Assembly (NCBI RefSeq): GCF_032362555.1
Contig: NC_083535.1
Location: 9,362,001-9,426,000, forward strand
DNA from: Amyelois transitella
Taxonomy: Eukaryota > Arthropoda > Insecta > Lepidoptera > Pyralidae
Direction: 5' to 3'
Length of the DNA: 64,000 bases
Shown: piece by piece, positions 23,701 through 35,700 of the stretch
Layout: each line of letters opens with the position of its first letter
How positions within the stretch are numbered: position 1 is the first letter of the stretch
Position numbers and translations under genes: made by a program
Notes under the pieces: model-generated
Seen by the model: the letters and a program-made list of their open reading frames with translations, nothing else
What the model was told of the DNA's origin: nothing
The model's database searches: none

Positions 23701-26700
23701 AACTACATATGCTGTCACTGTCGTATTGTGCGGAATGAAAAGGGATAGGAACAGTAAAATAAAGCGGCGCGTTCATCCTCCGGCGCCTTGAGAAACATCG
23801 CTTTCTCAAAAGAAAAATAAAAGGAAATCACTCATAGAGTAGCGTAAATAGTAGTGGATTTTAATATTAACTAAAGCGGAAAAAATAATATAATAACATT
23901 CATAAAATAAGAAATTATTAAGAAAATGCGGTATTGTTATTGCGACGGCAATGGACTTAATTTAATGATTGGTCTTTTAAGAAAACCATTTGAGTTTTAA
24001 CTAAAGCTACTCTCACAGTACCGTCTGCACCTGGATAAGTCTTTTCAATGATTCCCAATGGCCATCGTAATGGGGGAACATTATCTTCATGTATTAACAC
24101 TACAGTGCCAATTTTGACATTCGTTACATCTTTCAACCATTTCTGACGAACCTGTAAATTATTCAAGTACTCTAAATGCCATCTTTTCCAATATGAGCGA
24201 ATCATTTGATCGAGTAGCGATTTACGTGTAACTAGCGGCGTAGAAGAAACAGGTGCGAGTGGCAAGTACTGTAGTGGAGAAGCCATAATAAAGTGCGCGG
24301 AAGTTAAAGGCTCAAGATGCGGTTCTTCCTGTAGTACGCAGAGTGGTCGTGAATTCATTATTGTTTCAATCTGTGTTAATACTGTTAAAAGCTCTTCATA
24401 TGTAAGTAGTTGATTGCCAATAATGCGGTACAAATGAGTCTTCAAACTTTTTATATTTGACTCCCAAATTCCTCCAAAATGCGGAGCGCGGGGAGGAGAC
24501 ATATGCCATTCTATGCGGCGATTTACAAGCTCGCTTGAGAGTAAATCATTATAATCTGAAGAAAGTAAAAAATTATAAAGCTCATTCAAATGAGACTTAG
24601 CGCCAACGAAATTAGTTCCATTATCGGAATATAGATGAGAAACTGGACCCCTACGGGATATAAATCTCTTAAACGCAGAAAGAAATGTAATAGAAGATAA
24701 ATCTGAGGCAAGTTCAATATGAACGGCTTTCGTCACTAAACAAATAAATAGGCAAATGTATGCCTTTTGACTTCGCTGACCACGACGTCTACAAATAGTG
24801 ATGTTAATAGGCCCAGCGTAATCCACGCCAGTATGAACGAAAGCTTTTGTCTCTTGAACACGAAATGCGGGTAAATTCGCCATCTTAGGAGTTGGATGCG
24901 AAGGAGAATTTTTAAAACAAAAATTACAATTATGTACTCGTTGCCGTATAACAGATCGAGATGATATTATCCAATATTTTTGGCGAATCAAAGAGCTAAG
25001 AAGAGCGGCACCAGTATGACAATGTACGCGGTGAAAATAGTCTATAATCAAGTAAGTAACATTATCATGTTTAGGAAGTAAAATAGGATGTTTCGCTTCG
25101 AACGGTAAGTTTGAATTAGCTAATCGACCTCCTATTCTGATTAATTTATCTTCCGATATAAATAAGTCTAATTTATTAAGCGGGGCGGAAGGTGTATTAC
25201 CCTTTTTCAAATCATTTATGACATGTGTAAAATGAGCGATTTGAACTGATCGAAGCAAATAGTTTTCAGCGGTAATTATATGAGAGGTCTCTAACCTTTT
25301 AGAGCGGGGCAATAATCTTACAAAGCGTAAAATATATACAATTATTCTTAACAGTTTATTCCATGAAGAAACTTTGCACGATAAAGAACAAAGAAGAGAC
25401 AGTTCTTCACCACGAGAAGCGGTTGCGACAAGCGTTTTACTGTTAAATTCTGGCAAGTCTTCACATTTTTCAGGCTGAAAAGATTCTATCGGCCACTGAG
25501 GTACAGGCGTAATTAACCATTCAGGACCGTTCCACCATAATTTGTGCGTAAGTAATTGTTCAGGTAATAAACCTCTCGACAGACAGTCTGCGGGATTTTG
25601 AACTCCGGCGACGTGGTAGAAGTTTTTAGGCTCTAGATTCTCGTGACATTTGGCAACACGATTGCTGACAAAAATATTCCACCGATGTGGAGATGAATGA
25701 ATCCACGAAAGAGCTATTTTTGAGTCTGAAAAAGCATAAACATTATCTATAGGCGTGCGCGCTGAATAAGTATCGTAGACCAATTTGGTTAGCTTGGACA
25801 TTATGACGGCAGCACAGAGCTCCAAGCGGGCAAGTGAAACTACTTTGACTGGCGCAACCTTTGACTTTGCACAAACCAAGCGGACACATATGTTACCAGT
25901 AGGATCGGTAACATGTAAGAAAACAACACAGCCATACGCTTTCATACTAGCGTCAGCGAAAGCAACTATATTAACCTTAGAACCCTGAGCTACAGCCAGA
26001 TGGCGCGGAATTTTTAAATTAGCAAGAAGTGGCAATTGTTCTCTAAATTTAATAAACATAGCGGATATATTTGTCGGAGGTGCTTCATCCCATCCAACCT
26101 TCTGAAGCCAAAGTTCTTTAATTAGAAGTTTAGCATAAACAATTACAGGCGCGGCAAAACCTAACACGTCCCATAAGCGGGCGATTGAAGAAAGTATAGA
26201 ACGTTTGGTACAAGAGCGATCATCGTTATTTATTTTAAAAACAAATGTGTCACTCTCCGGCTGCCATTCCAGCCCTAATATTTTAAGAGAAGCGGATTTA
26301 TCAAATTCTACTTGTTGTGAAAGTCTTAGCGGTAGCGGAATATTATCAAGTACCATTTTAGAGTTACTCGACCATTTAACTAAATCAAAACCACCTGATT
26401 TAAACATTTTAATCAACTGTGTGGAAGCTTCGACAGCATCTGATTCATTTAAAATTGAACTAGCTAAATCATCCATGTAGAGCTCCTTTTCAGCTATAGC
26501 TGCTGCTACAGGAAAATTAGAACGTTCATCATTACAAAGTTGACGAACTGTGCGCATTGCAACAAATGGGCTCGACCTAAGTCCAAACGTCACTCTGTTG
26601 AACTTGAACATACGAATCGGTTCAGAAGGGTCAAATCGAAAGAGTATTTTTTGATATTTTTGATGTTCCTCAGTTACAAGTATCTGAAGATACATCTGCC

Positions 26701-29700
26701 TTATATCTGCAGTTAAAGCTACTGGAAATAAACGAAAATTAAGTAATAATAAAAATAAATCAGCTTGAAGATTAGGTCCAGTGTGTAAAATATCATTGAG
26801 AGATACACCATTATGACATTGAGCACTCGCGTCCAAAACAACCCTGACTTTAGTAGTCTGTTTGTCCAATCTGACAACTGGGTGGTGAGGAATTATATAA
26901 CCTCCATCAGACTCGTCCGATGGTAACACTGGATCTAAGTATTTGTTATTTATGTAATCCATGATAGCGGCGTTATAGCTCACACGTAAATCTGTGTCGC
27001 TAAGTCTGCGTTCCAGTGCCAATAAACGGCGATGAGCAACAGTGTACGAGTTCCCTAAGCTACTGGGATCCTTAGCAAATGGTAACACGGTGCAATAGCG
27101 ACCAGATGAGTCGCGAGAGACTGTAGAAGCGTAAATTTGTTCACATTCTTCATCAGTACGACTAAGAAATTTATTCACAGGAACTTCCTCTAATTCCCAG
27201 AATTTAGAAAGAGAGGCATCTATACTTTTTTCAAAAGAAGTAAGAAATGAAGCGGAAGATGAAGATGGAATTGCGGTTATATCGCCAATGACTGACGAAG
27301 CGGTATTAGCAGCGGCGTCACCCATGAAAACAAATCCAAAAACAGTTTCAATAGCGGGCGGAGCTGGCGGTGCAATGACTTTTCCACTAAGAAGTAAGAA
27401 TGGGAATAACTTTGCTCCTAGGACAATTTCGATTTCTCCAGGAATATGCCAGAATGGATCTGCAAGCGGTATGTTTACCAGATGCCTAACAATAGATGTG
27501 TCAATATAATCTATAGGAAGACGATCGGCAATACAATCAATGACTAATGCGGTTAAATTAAAAGTTTGTTTATTATTTTTTGCAGAAATCGTAAAATTAG
27601 CATACCCTATAACAGGCCGGGAAGTCAAACCAACACCCTTTAAAGTCGAATTTGACAGCGGAATAATTTTCAAATTAAGTTTTTTGCAACAGTTTAAAGT
27701 AATTAAATTATTCTGTGAAGCATTATCAATAAGACATCGAACAGTTTCTTTTATATTCTTATCATTATTATACGCGTAAATACTGGCGGTAGAAAGAAGC
27801 ACTTCAGATCGGTTATGACAAGTTAACGTGGTACAGGGAAGAACATTCGTTAGGTCAGGTGAGCGAGCGCAGAGCGATACGTGCTCGCGATCTTTGCTAA
27901 TAACGGGCATTGATGCCGCGGAGGTGGAGGCGCAATTCTCTGTACCAGTTTCAGCCGAAGCAGCGCTGTCTTGTATGGTTGTCCTAGTGAACGAATCTCG
28001 AAATGACGCAGAAGGTGAGTTTTTATTTGAGGATGAATCTAAATGTAACAAAGAATGATGACTTTTTCCACATTGTCTACATTTATACTTCGAATTACAT
28101 TTTGACACGGAATGTGTCAAGCTAAGGCAGTTTACACACCCTACTTTCGATTTAATAAATTCAAGGCGATTTTTCGGTGACAAAGATTTAAATGCGGGGC
28201 AAGTATAAAGCTGAAAGTGTTCAGACGTATTACACATTGAACATACAGAGCGGTTGTCGATATTATTATTATTGCGGGTTACGAACGAATGGACTGTATG
28301 GCGGGAGCGGTTTGAATTATTAATAGTAGCATTGTTATTTTGATTAATGCGGTTGAATGAATTATTATTATTAGTAGTGCGATCTAATATTTTTACTTGA
28401 CTTTTAATGAATTCAACTAAATCTGAATAACTCGGAATCATTTTATCTCTAGCAGTCATTTCAAACGCCTGAGCGGTACTTGAATCTAATTTGCGGAATG
28501 CTAAATTAAATAAAATAAAATCATAAGTATCTTCAATTTTTAATTGATTTAATGCAGCGGCGGCAGCGTCAAATGTATCTATGAAATTATTTAATGCGAC
28601 CGAGTTATTTGAAGCGGCTTTAATATTAAGCAACGTGGAAACATAATACGAACCTAGGGCTCTCTTATCCTGATATTTCTTTGTTAAACTGTCCCAAATG
28701 GACTTATAGTTTTCGCCAGAAGGAATCACGCCTGCTATAATTTTTAATGCATTTCCGGTGAGCCTTCCAACTAAATATTGAATTCTATGAGAATCTGTTA
28801 AATCTGGATTACAATGTATATTAGCTTTAAAAGATTCATAGAAAACGGGCCAATTTTCAATTTTTCCGTCAAAGCTAGGAATATTAAGCGGAGCTAGTTT
28901 GAAGGGAGCCTTATTCGTTGTTTGCGGAACTGCACTCGAAGAAACGGATTTACCTTTTAGATTTACACGGAACCTTACAACACGAGCATAAATATCTTCA
29001 AATGATGAAAGTGACTTATAACTTGGTTGGAATTTGGGATCTAATTCCATGTGTAATAGATTAATTTCATCCAAAGTTTGCATGAAATCATTACGCAATA
29101 TGTCTACAGTTTGACTATCGGACATAAAAGTCTCAATCGAGCGCAATTCGGTAGTAGATGGCGACAAATGTTTGCCTACCTCGTATAATTTAGTAAGACG
29201 TTCAAAGCGAACCTTATTTTTCTCTTGTAACAACTTGAGCTTAGATTCCATGGTAAAAGATGGCGGATAGAGGTATTTTACGAAATAAAACACTTAATAC
29301 CAAAATCTTATTCAAAATAAGCGGTGAGCGGTGTGAGAGTACTGTGAGCGGACGTTTTTATTTAATTGTGTAGGTAGATTCTACACAGAAGCCGGCCGAA
29401 TGTCGGCGTAATGCGGTTATGATTATCTGCAGAAAATCGCGGTTTTAAACAAATCTCGTCAATAACAATATGCATGAAGCGGGTTTGAAGCGGGTTTTAT
29501 GCGGCTCGTAATGGACCACAAAATGGGATAGCGGAAAAATAATTATGTAGGTCGCTGGATTTTTGGTAAAGAGAATATTGTGAAAGGAAGAAGCGGGAAG
29601 CGGGAATGTAAACGCACAACACGTACCTTAATTTCTTGTATTTTGGTATCTTGGGCCCTGGCCAGGGTTCTTCTTGTTTCAAAGATGCGCACTTTTTCTA

Positions 29701-32700
29701 TTTTTATTATATGAGCGGAGCGGTCAATTTGCGGCCATATTTTTTCTTCAATCACTAATTTTCAAATTTAAATTGATATGTTCTATTGCTCCATTCGTAA
29801 GCCGTCGAGTGTTTTCGAGCTCCGAAGAAACTACATATGCTGTCACTGTCGTATTGTGCGGAATGAAAAGGGATAGGAACAGTAAAATAAAGCGGCGCGT
29901 TCAATTAGTTTGTATGACAAAATTGGGATGCAAGAATCAAAATCTAGCTGTGAATATCGCTTTCCTGGAGTTTATTTCTATATAGAATGCAAAGCAGACT
30001 AATAATAGAACTGCTTTTTTTTTGTCAACTGGTATGTCCACTTAAAACAAATCTAACTGGGTGATGTGGATAAATTTGGTCCACCTCCCAAGGCGCAATA
30101 GGGGCAAAAAGGCAACAAAGATGATGTATGTGCTCATGATCTTTTTTCTGTTACAGAATTGAAAATGGCCAACTGATTACGTTTAACCCTGACGCTTTCG
30201 TGAGAACAAGGAAAAATATGCAAGAGTTTCTCAAAAAGATACAGCAGTCCCAGATATTTCAACAGGTACCGACTTTCCCCTATTCTCGTTTAAGTTATGG
30301 AAATGTTTGTGTCCTTCAAGAACTGTCATAATTTATTATTTTAGATTTCGCTTTAATTTCAAGAAAATCACTTAAGAGTGTTTTGATTTCTTTGCCTGTT
30401 ATAAGATCAACTATTTTAAGGGAATAAAAAAACAAATTAACATATTTTTCTTCAATGTTTTGTGTTGTTTGTTTTATTGTTTCTGTATACTATTTCAAAC
30501 GTACACACGTACTTTCCAGTTTATCGAAGAAAGATTAGCGCTACTCAACTCTGGGCGGGGCTTTAACGACGAATTCGAAATCGAGTGTAACAATTACGCC
30601 GACAAGCTGAACACCGGCAGTGGGCAGCGGCTGAAACAGCAGTATAAGGACTGGGCGAAGAATGTCAAGAAGGAGGGCGGGGCCTTCTTCAAGACTGTCA
30701 AAGATAAGGTACCGTAGGAGACATGAAGATAACGATACAGGGTTATTTGTGAAACAACCGCAGGGTTAACAATATAAATAACAACGATTGTTCTATGAAA
30801 TTTACTTACATACATATGTATATAAGTATGTATGTACATACATATGTATGTATGTAATCAAGTCTATATTCCTTGCGGGGCAGATGGAGCCAACAATCTT
30901 GAAATATTGATAGGCCACGTCGCGTGCGCAACAAAACGGCCGTGCGTTGCCAAGAGAGTTCAAACATTTTAACTTATTATTTTTCTATTTTAGTAAAATG
31001 TGACAAACGATAAAAGTCGTAGAACAAAATGTTGTTTATGCCATTAGCTATCTTATCTTGCGAGCCTCATATTATAATTGTTTTTACTGAGTTAATAATA
31101 AAGCCTACTTATACCGCCACTTTTTTCAATTAATACCTGAGCATAGATTAGAATAAGTTTTTAAATTCTGTTCTCTGCCATTGAAGATTAGCCATAGCAC
31201 GAATCCAAATAAATTTTACGATGAATTTTCGCAAGGTGTCTAATGTCTATGAGATAGAAAGGCGTAAATTTATTTCCAGTTTTGTCTCATCAAAGAGTAT
31301 TTTTGGTTGCATTCTTACTTGTTATCTTCAAAAGTCGTAGTCCAAAATCAGCATGCAAGTGTTGCCGTATGTCTTTAAAAAATCTTATACTTTTCACTTA
31401 CCTATATCGCTAGCTTCATTTTTGGGATCATTTTGATCAAAATAAGATCTTATCACAGACCAAATGAATAAAAATACAACTTTTTTATACAGTTTGTACA
31501 TTCACATTGTCTTCAATGAACCCGACCTTTAAAATCAAGATTGCTATTCGATTTAAATTCAAGGAACACGCCGTAGCGCGTAGAAAGAGACACGAGAATT
31601 GAATTTGTCAACATAAATATCAAATTAATCCCCAATGACATAAATTTACTGGACTGCCTTGGCGCTGTTCTTCCTCCACGAATGTCCTTTACAATATGCT
31701 CTCCGTGGCAACTTAGAGGGTTGATAGTTCAGCTTCATTGGTATGACCAAAACAATGTGTATGCGGCTTTAGTGCTTGAAATAGTGTGGCATTGATATTT
31801 TTAATAAGTCTTATATTTTTAAGACAGGCAAATTGTGCTTTCTGTTGTTCTGATTTCCGTTATGTTGTCTTCTTATACTATAAACTAACACCTTCCTGAG
31901 GATTGTCATTTTGTTTTTATAAGTCTCGTCTCGTTTAAACCCCATGTTGGGACCAAACAGTTAAATCATATCAATCATAGCAAACATATTATAAATAAAA
32001 GAAAATTCCATCCTGCTCGTCAATTTCATTCACTGATTCGTTTAGAAGAAATCGCTCAAGCGATAAAACTGCCCATTGCTTCTTGTAATTCAATTATCGC
32101 AACCTACTGATGATTTATTTTACTGTGTTGATTTGATACACACTAACTCATTATTCATTTCGAATATAAAAAAAGTGTTATTTATTTATTCATAGATAAT
32201 AAATATGATATATCCAAATGACATACCTCACAAAATCTGTGCTCTAACATAAAACGCATGCACGCTGTAAGTACCCGGATGATTTTGCTTTAAACTATGA
32301 ATATTTGCAGGCTAACCCCGCAGTACAATCGGCTGTCAAAACGGTGAGTCTTGATGTCTTGTTGGAATGTCTCCACGTACTGATATTCACAACTATCTAG
32401 TGCGTCCTATTTCTCCCTTGTTCGATTTTAACTGGGTTACATGTAAAAAAAAACACACATTTTTGACAACTTAATGCAGATCTGGCTATTGTAGTATCTA
32501 TTATAAAGGATTAAACAAAAAAGAAATAACCTCGAATGACCTTTTTATTTTTAATCTCTTTTTTGAGGTCATTTTCCCGTCAAAAATGTAAATTTTCTAC
32601 GTTTCCACATCGGTATTTGTACAGATATAGTGTTTACATTGAATGTATGGTTATAACTTATGGCTTTATTATATATTTTTTTTCTTCTTGAAGTAATTTT

Positions 32701-35700
32701 ATTTATTATAAAATATGTTGCATACTTAAAAATTCAATATTTACGTATTCATAAACAGTAGTTAGTGGTGGTATCGGTTCTTGAAGTTGGTATTTGTGCC
32801 TTTATTTATCAAGTATCCAAAAAGATTGTAAAAAAAGTCGTTAGTGATTATGACAACTGGCGAATGAGCACATCATATTTTTTACGTCTACTTTTAATTT
32901 TTTACATTTGCTACTTTTTAGAATGGTGTGTTACAGTGTAACCCACTAATATGATGTTGCCCAAACTTGACATGTCTGCATGTCAAGTTTTATTTTTAAC
33001 AAAAATAAAAATATTTATGTATTTATATTAGAAATCAACATTTCCTTAGTAATAAAGGAAAAGTAGTTTTAGAAATATTAAAAGTAGTTTTAGATTTTCT
33101 CTTCTTACTTTTTATTTTAAGCACGTCTAGAAGTTTTGAATATCAGCGTTAATCAAATCTAGACAAACTCGGTTCTTGGTCTTCCGGTATTTATTGCATG
33201 CAATCGTATTATGTTACTTTTGTCAATAATTTTACAATCTCACCGTGAAAATAAATGTTTTACTAGAGTGATTAGTAGATTTAATCATAAGTTGTTTTGG
33301 CATCCTAATGTATCCTATTTCGGAATTAAAACTTTTGCTATTGCTCACTTTTTTCCTCAGTGCATTAGTCTCGCAATACGCAGAGGCAACGCTGCCAGTA
33401 TTTTGGGCACGCTACCACTATTTGTTGCATTGGAAGATTACTTTTATTTTTATATCCCTATAGACACATTAATATCTATTTCTGCCACTTATCTTAACCC
33501 ATTCTCACCTTTATGCTTCGTTGCCTGAAGTCCACTTTGGAGGTAGACGTATATAAGTAATTCTCCTCTTCAAAGAGAATAATTTTGGATATTCCCACAA
33601 TGGCGAAGTGAAATAAGATACTCTCTCCTTACCACATGTTGAGCCATTTAAAATAATATGTCAGGGTGCACATAAAATATTTTATAATTTACCTTAACAA
33701 ACACACTCATTACAATGACATGATTTTAATATTTCTCCGCAGGTTCGCCAAGGCGGCAAGAATATGAAATCAGCAGTGAAAGGGCTGAAGAATAAAATAC
33801 CCAGGACGGGATCTCGGCCATCTTCTATCAATACCACGGATGATAGTAGGTGAGTATCACCTGACTGTTATATGCCTTCGATTACAGCTAAAACTTATGT
33901 TTGTTGTTTGGTTTATCAGTTCGTGTAAAAAGAAAAATAAAGACATGATTGTCGCAAAAATATCAGAGATAATAAGATATTTTTGAGAGGTTACATAGTT
34001 GAATACTTAGTTTTAATTTTTTAATATAATTTTACCATTACGTGAAATCTCCTTCTTTCCCATTTTCTTATAAAATTTAAATAAATCAAGTGTTTATGCC
34101 AAAATTCGATGTCCAAAGTTTGTTAATCGCTCGTAGTAAATATTGTTCCATTCTTAAACGATTTTTTTTTCTGTGTGGTATGAGAATAGTACAATGACAG
34201 TAAATAGTTCAATAAGTGGAACAAGTCGCGGTCTGCGCAAGCGCTTCATATACGTTAGACATATAAACGTGCTCTATAAACGTGCTCTGCGCTAAGGACA
34301 ACTTTGGTGTCAGGCATATCAATACTAAAAGAGAGAAGATTATTTTTGTCTGTAAGGAATAAACTCAAAAACCACTATAACGGTTATGATGATATTTGGC
34401 ACAGATACAGACAAAACCTTCAGAAGTAACATAAGACTACTTTCTGGAAATACCCACGGGAGCTACCTATTAACAAAATCATATTAAACAACGGCAGGTT
34501 TTCATGCGGCTCCGCCACGCCCGTCTCATCGGACTCATCCGACTCGACGCCGTCTCGAGACCCTCCTCCGCCCCCTCAGGCCCTACCCCTGGATCTTCTC
34601 AACGAAATGGAGTTTCTGTTCACGAAGAAAAACGTCCAACGGCGGGACAGTTACCCCAACAGTTCGAACAACTCCGAAGTCAGCCTCGCGGATAAAGCGG
34701 TCAGTTGCACCGTAGACAAACACGTAGCGTAGAAATGCTTCTCATGCTTGTTTTAAGTGATCATGGTTTTCGGAATTCGAACGTTGTAAAAGCTAAAACA
34801 GACAAAATTCTGAGGCGAAGCGGAGGCGGTTCGTGGCAGCGATTTGTAGAGTGTGTCGTTCAGGGTTGCGTGTGTAGTGTTTCATGCAAATCCACATGAT
34901 GTGAAATAGACGCCATCGCTTTCACTCCGCTCCGCCTCTTACTATGTGTGGTGGCTTTAACTGTTGACCGTTATCATATTATTTATTGTGAGTAATTGTG
35001 ATATTAGCAGTGCCATTTTTGATTTATAATAATTATGTAGCTATAATTTTTTCGTTTACGCAAAATTGTGATCACGAACTTATTCAATGTGTACATTATT
35101 TTATTACAAGTCTCCCATTTAGAATTTCATTTGTCATCATTAGATTCTAACTAATTTCCAACGGACACTTGATTTATGTTTCGCTTTCATAACGAGCTTT
35201 CAGACATCTCTACTGTGCTTAGTCTAGCCATGTTTTATTTATGTGAATGCGCGTTACTAGCATGTACGCTCTTAGGAGCACCGTGGCACATTATTTGATT
35301 TTATTTTGCAGAAAACACTGTCACCAAGTGTCCCACCTCGGTTACCAGAACGCCCTCAACTCCCACTCCGTTACCCAATCATTTCCACGAGGAAGTTAGT
35401 AGATATATCAGACGCGCCTGTCCCGCCGCCTCGGACCACAATTCCGCCAAACCACTCGAATTTCGTCAGTAATATAACTAAAAACGATGTGAAACAAGAG
35501 ACGGACTTTCACACGAGCACGATAAGATTCACAGAGGGGAAAGATAAAGCGAAATTAAAGTTGACGCTGTCGTCCAATCAGAGGAAAGTGTCGCAAACTA
35601 GCGCGCCGTGTAACGGCAACGCGCTGAAACCAGTGGCGCCCTCTGTTGGCGTGCGGCCGTCCGCAGAATCTCGCGTGGCGAGGCCCCAGGCCCGACCCCT

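Larger units (their letters stand above)
23396..29903 (-). mobile_element. Full-length BEL/Pao LTR retrotransposon, antisense in DENND1 intron 7
   Basis: The 6508-bp element is bounded by two 380-bp LTRs beginning TG and ending CA, and is flanked by the direct repeat ATTAG (23391-23395 and 29904-29908). It encodes one continuous gag-pol polyprotein on the - strand. No envelope gene is present. The intron would be about 570 bp without it. The LTRs read as identical and the reading frame is intact, so the insertion is recent. A primer-binding-site candidate sits 5 nt inside the 5' LTR, and a short purine run (GGAGGA) abuts the 3' LTR. GCGG is strikingly overrepresented on the + strand. Confidence 0.95.

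Noticed and set aside
29543..29755. 70-codon open frame inside each LTR, - strand
   Set aside because: It is present only because the LTR is repeated. It has no homology that I recognise and sits in untranslated element sequence.
30709..30717. Alternative DENND1 end by reading into intron 9 (adds VP and a stop)
   Set aside because: The exon ends in a good donor and the joined downstream exons stay in frame to a convincing C-terminus, so read-through is at most minor.
33211..33528. 105-codon open frame in DENND1 intron 10
   Set aside because: It has no acceptor or donor in phase with neighbouring exons, and the hydrophobic composition fits T-rich intron sequence.
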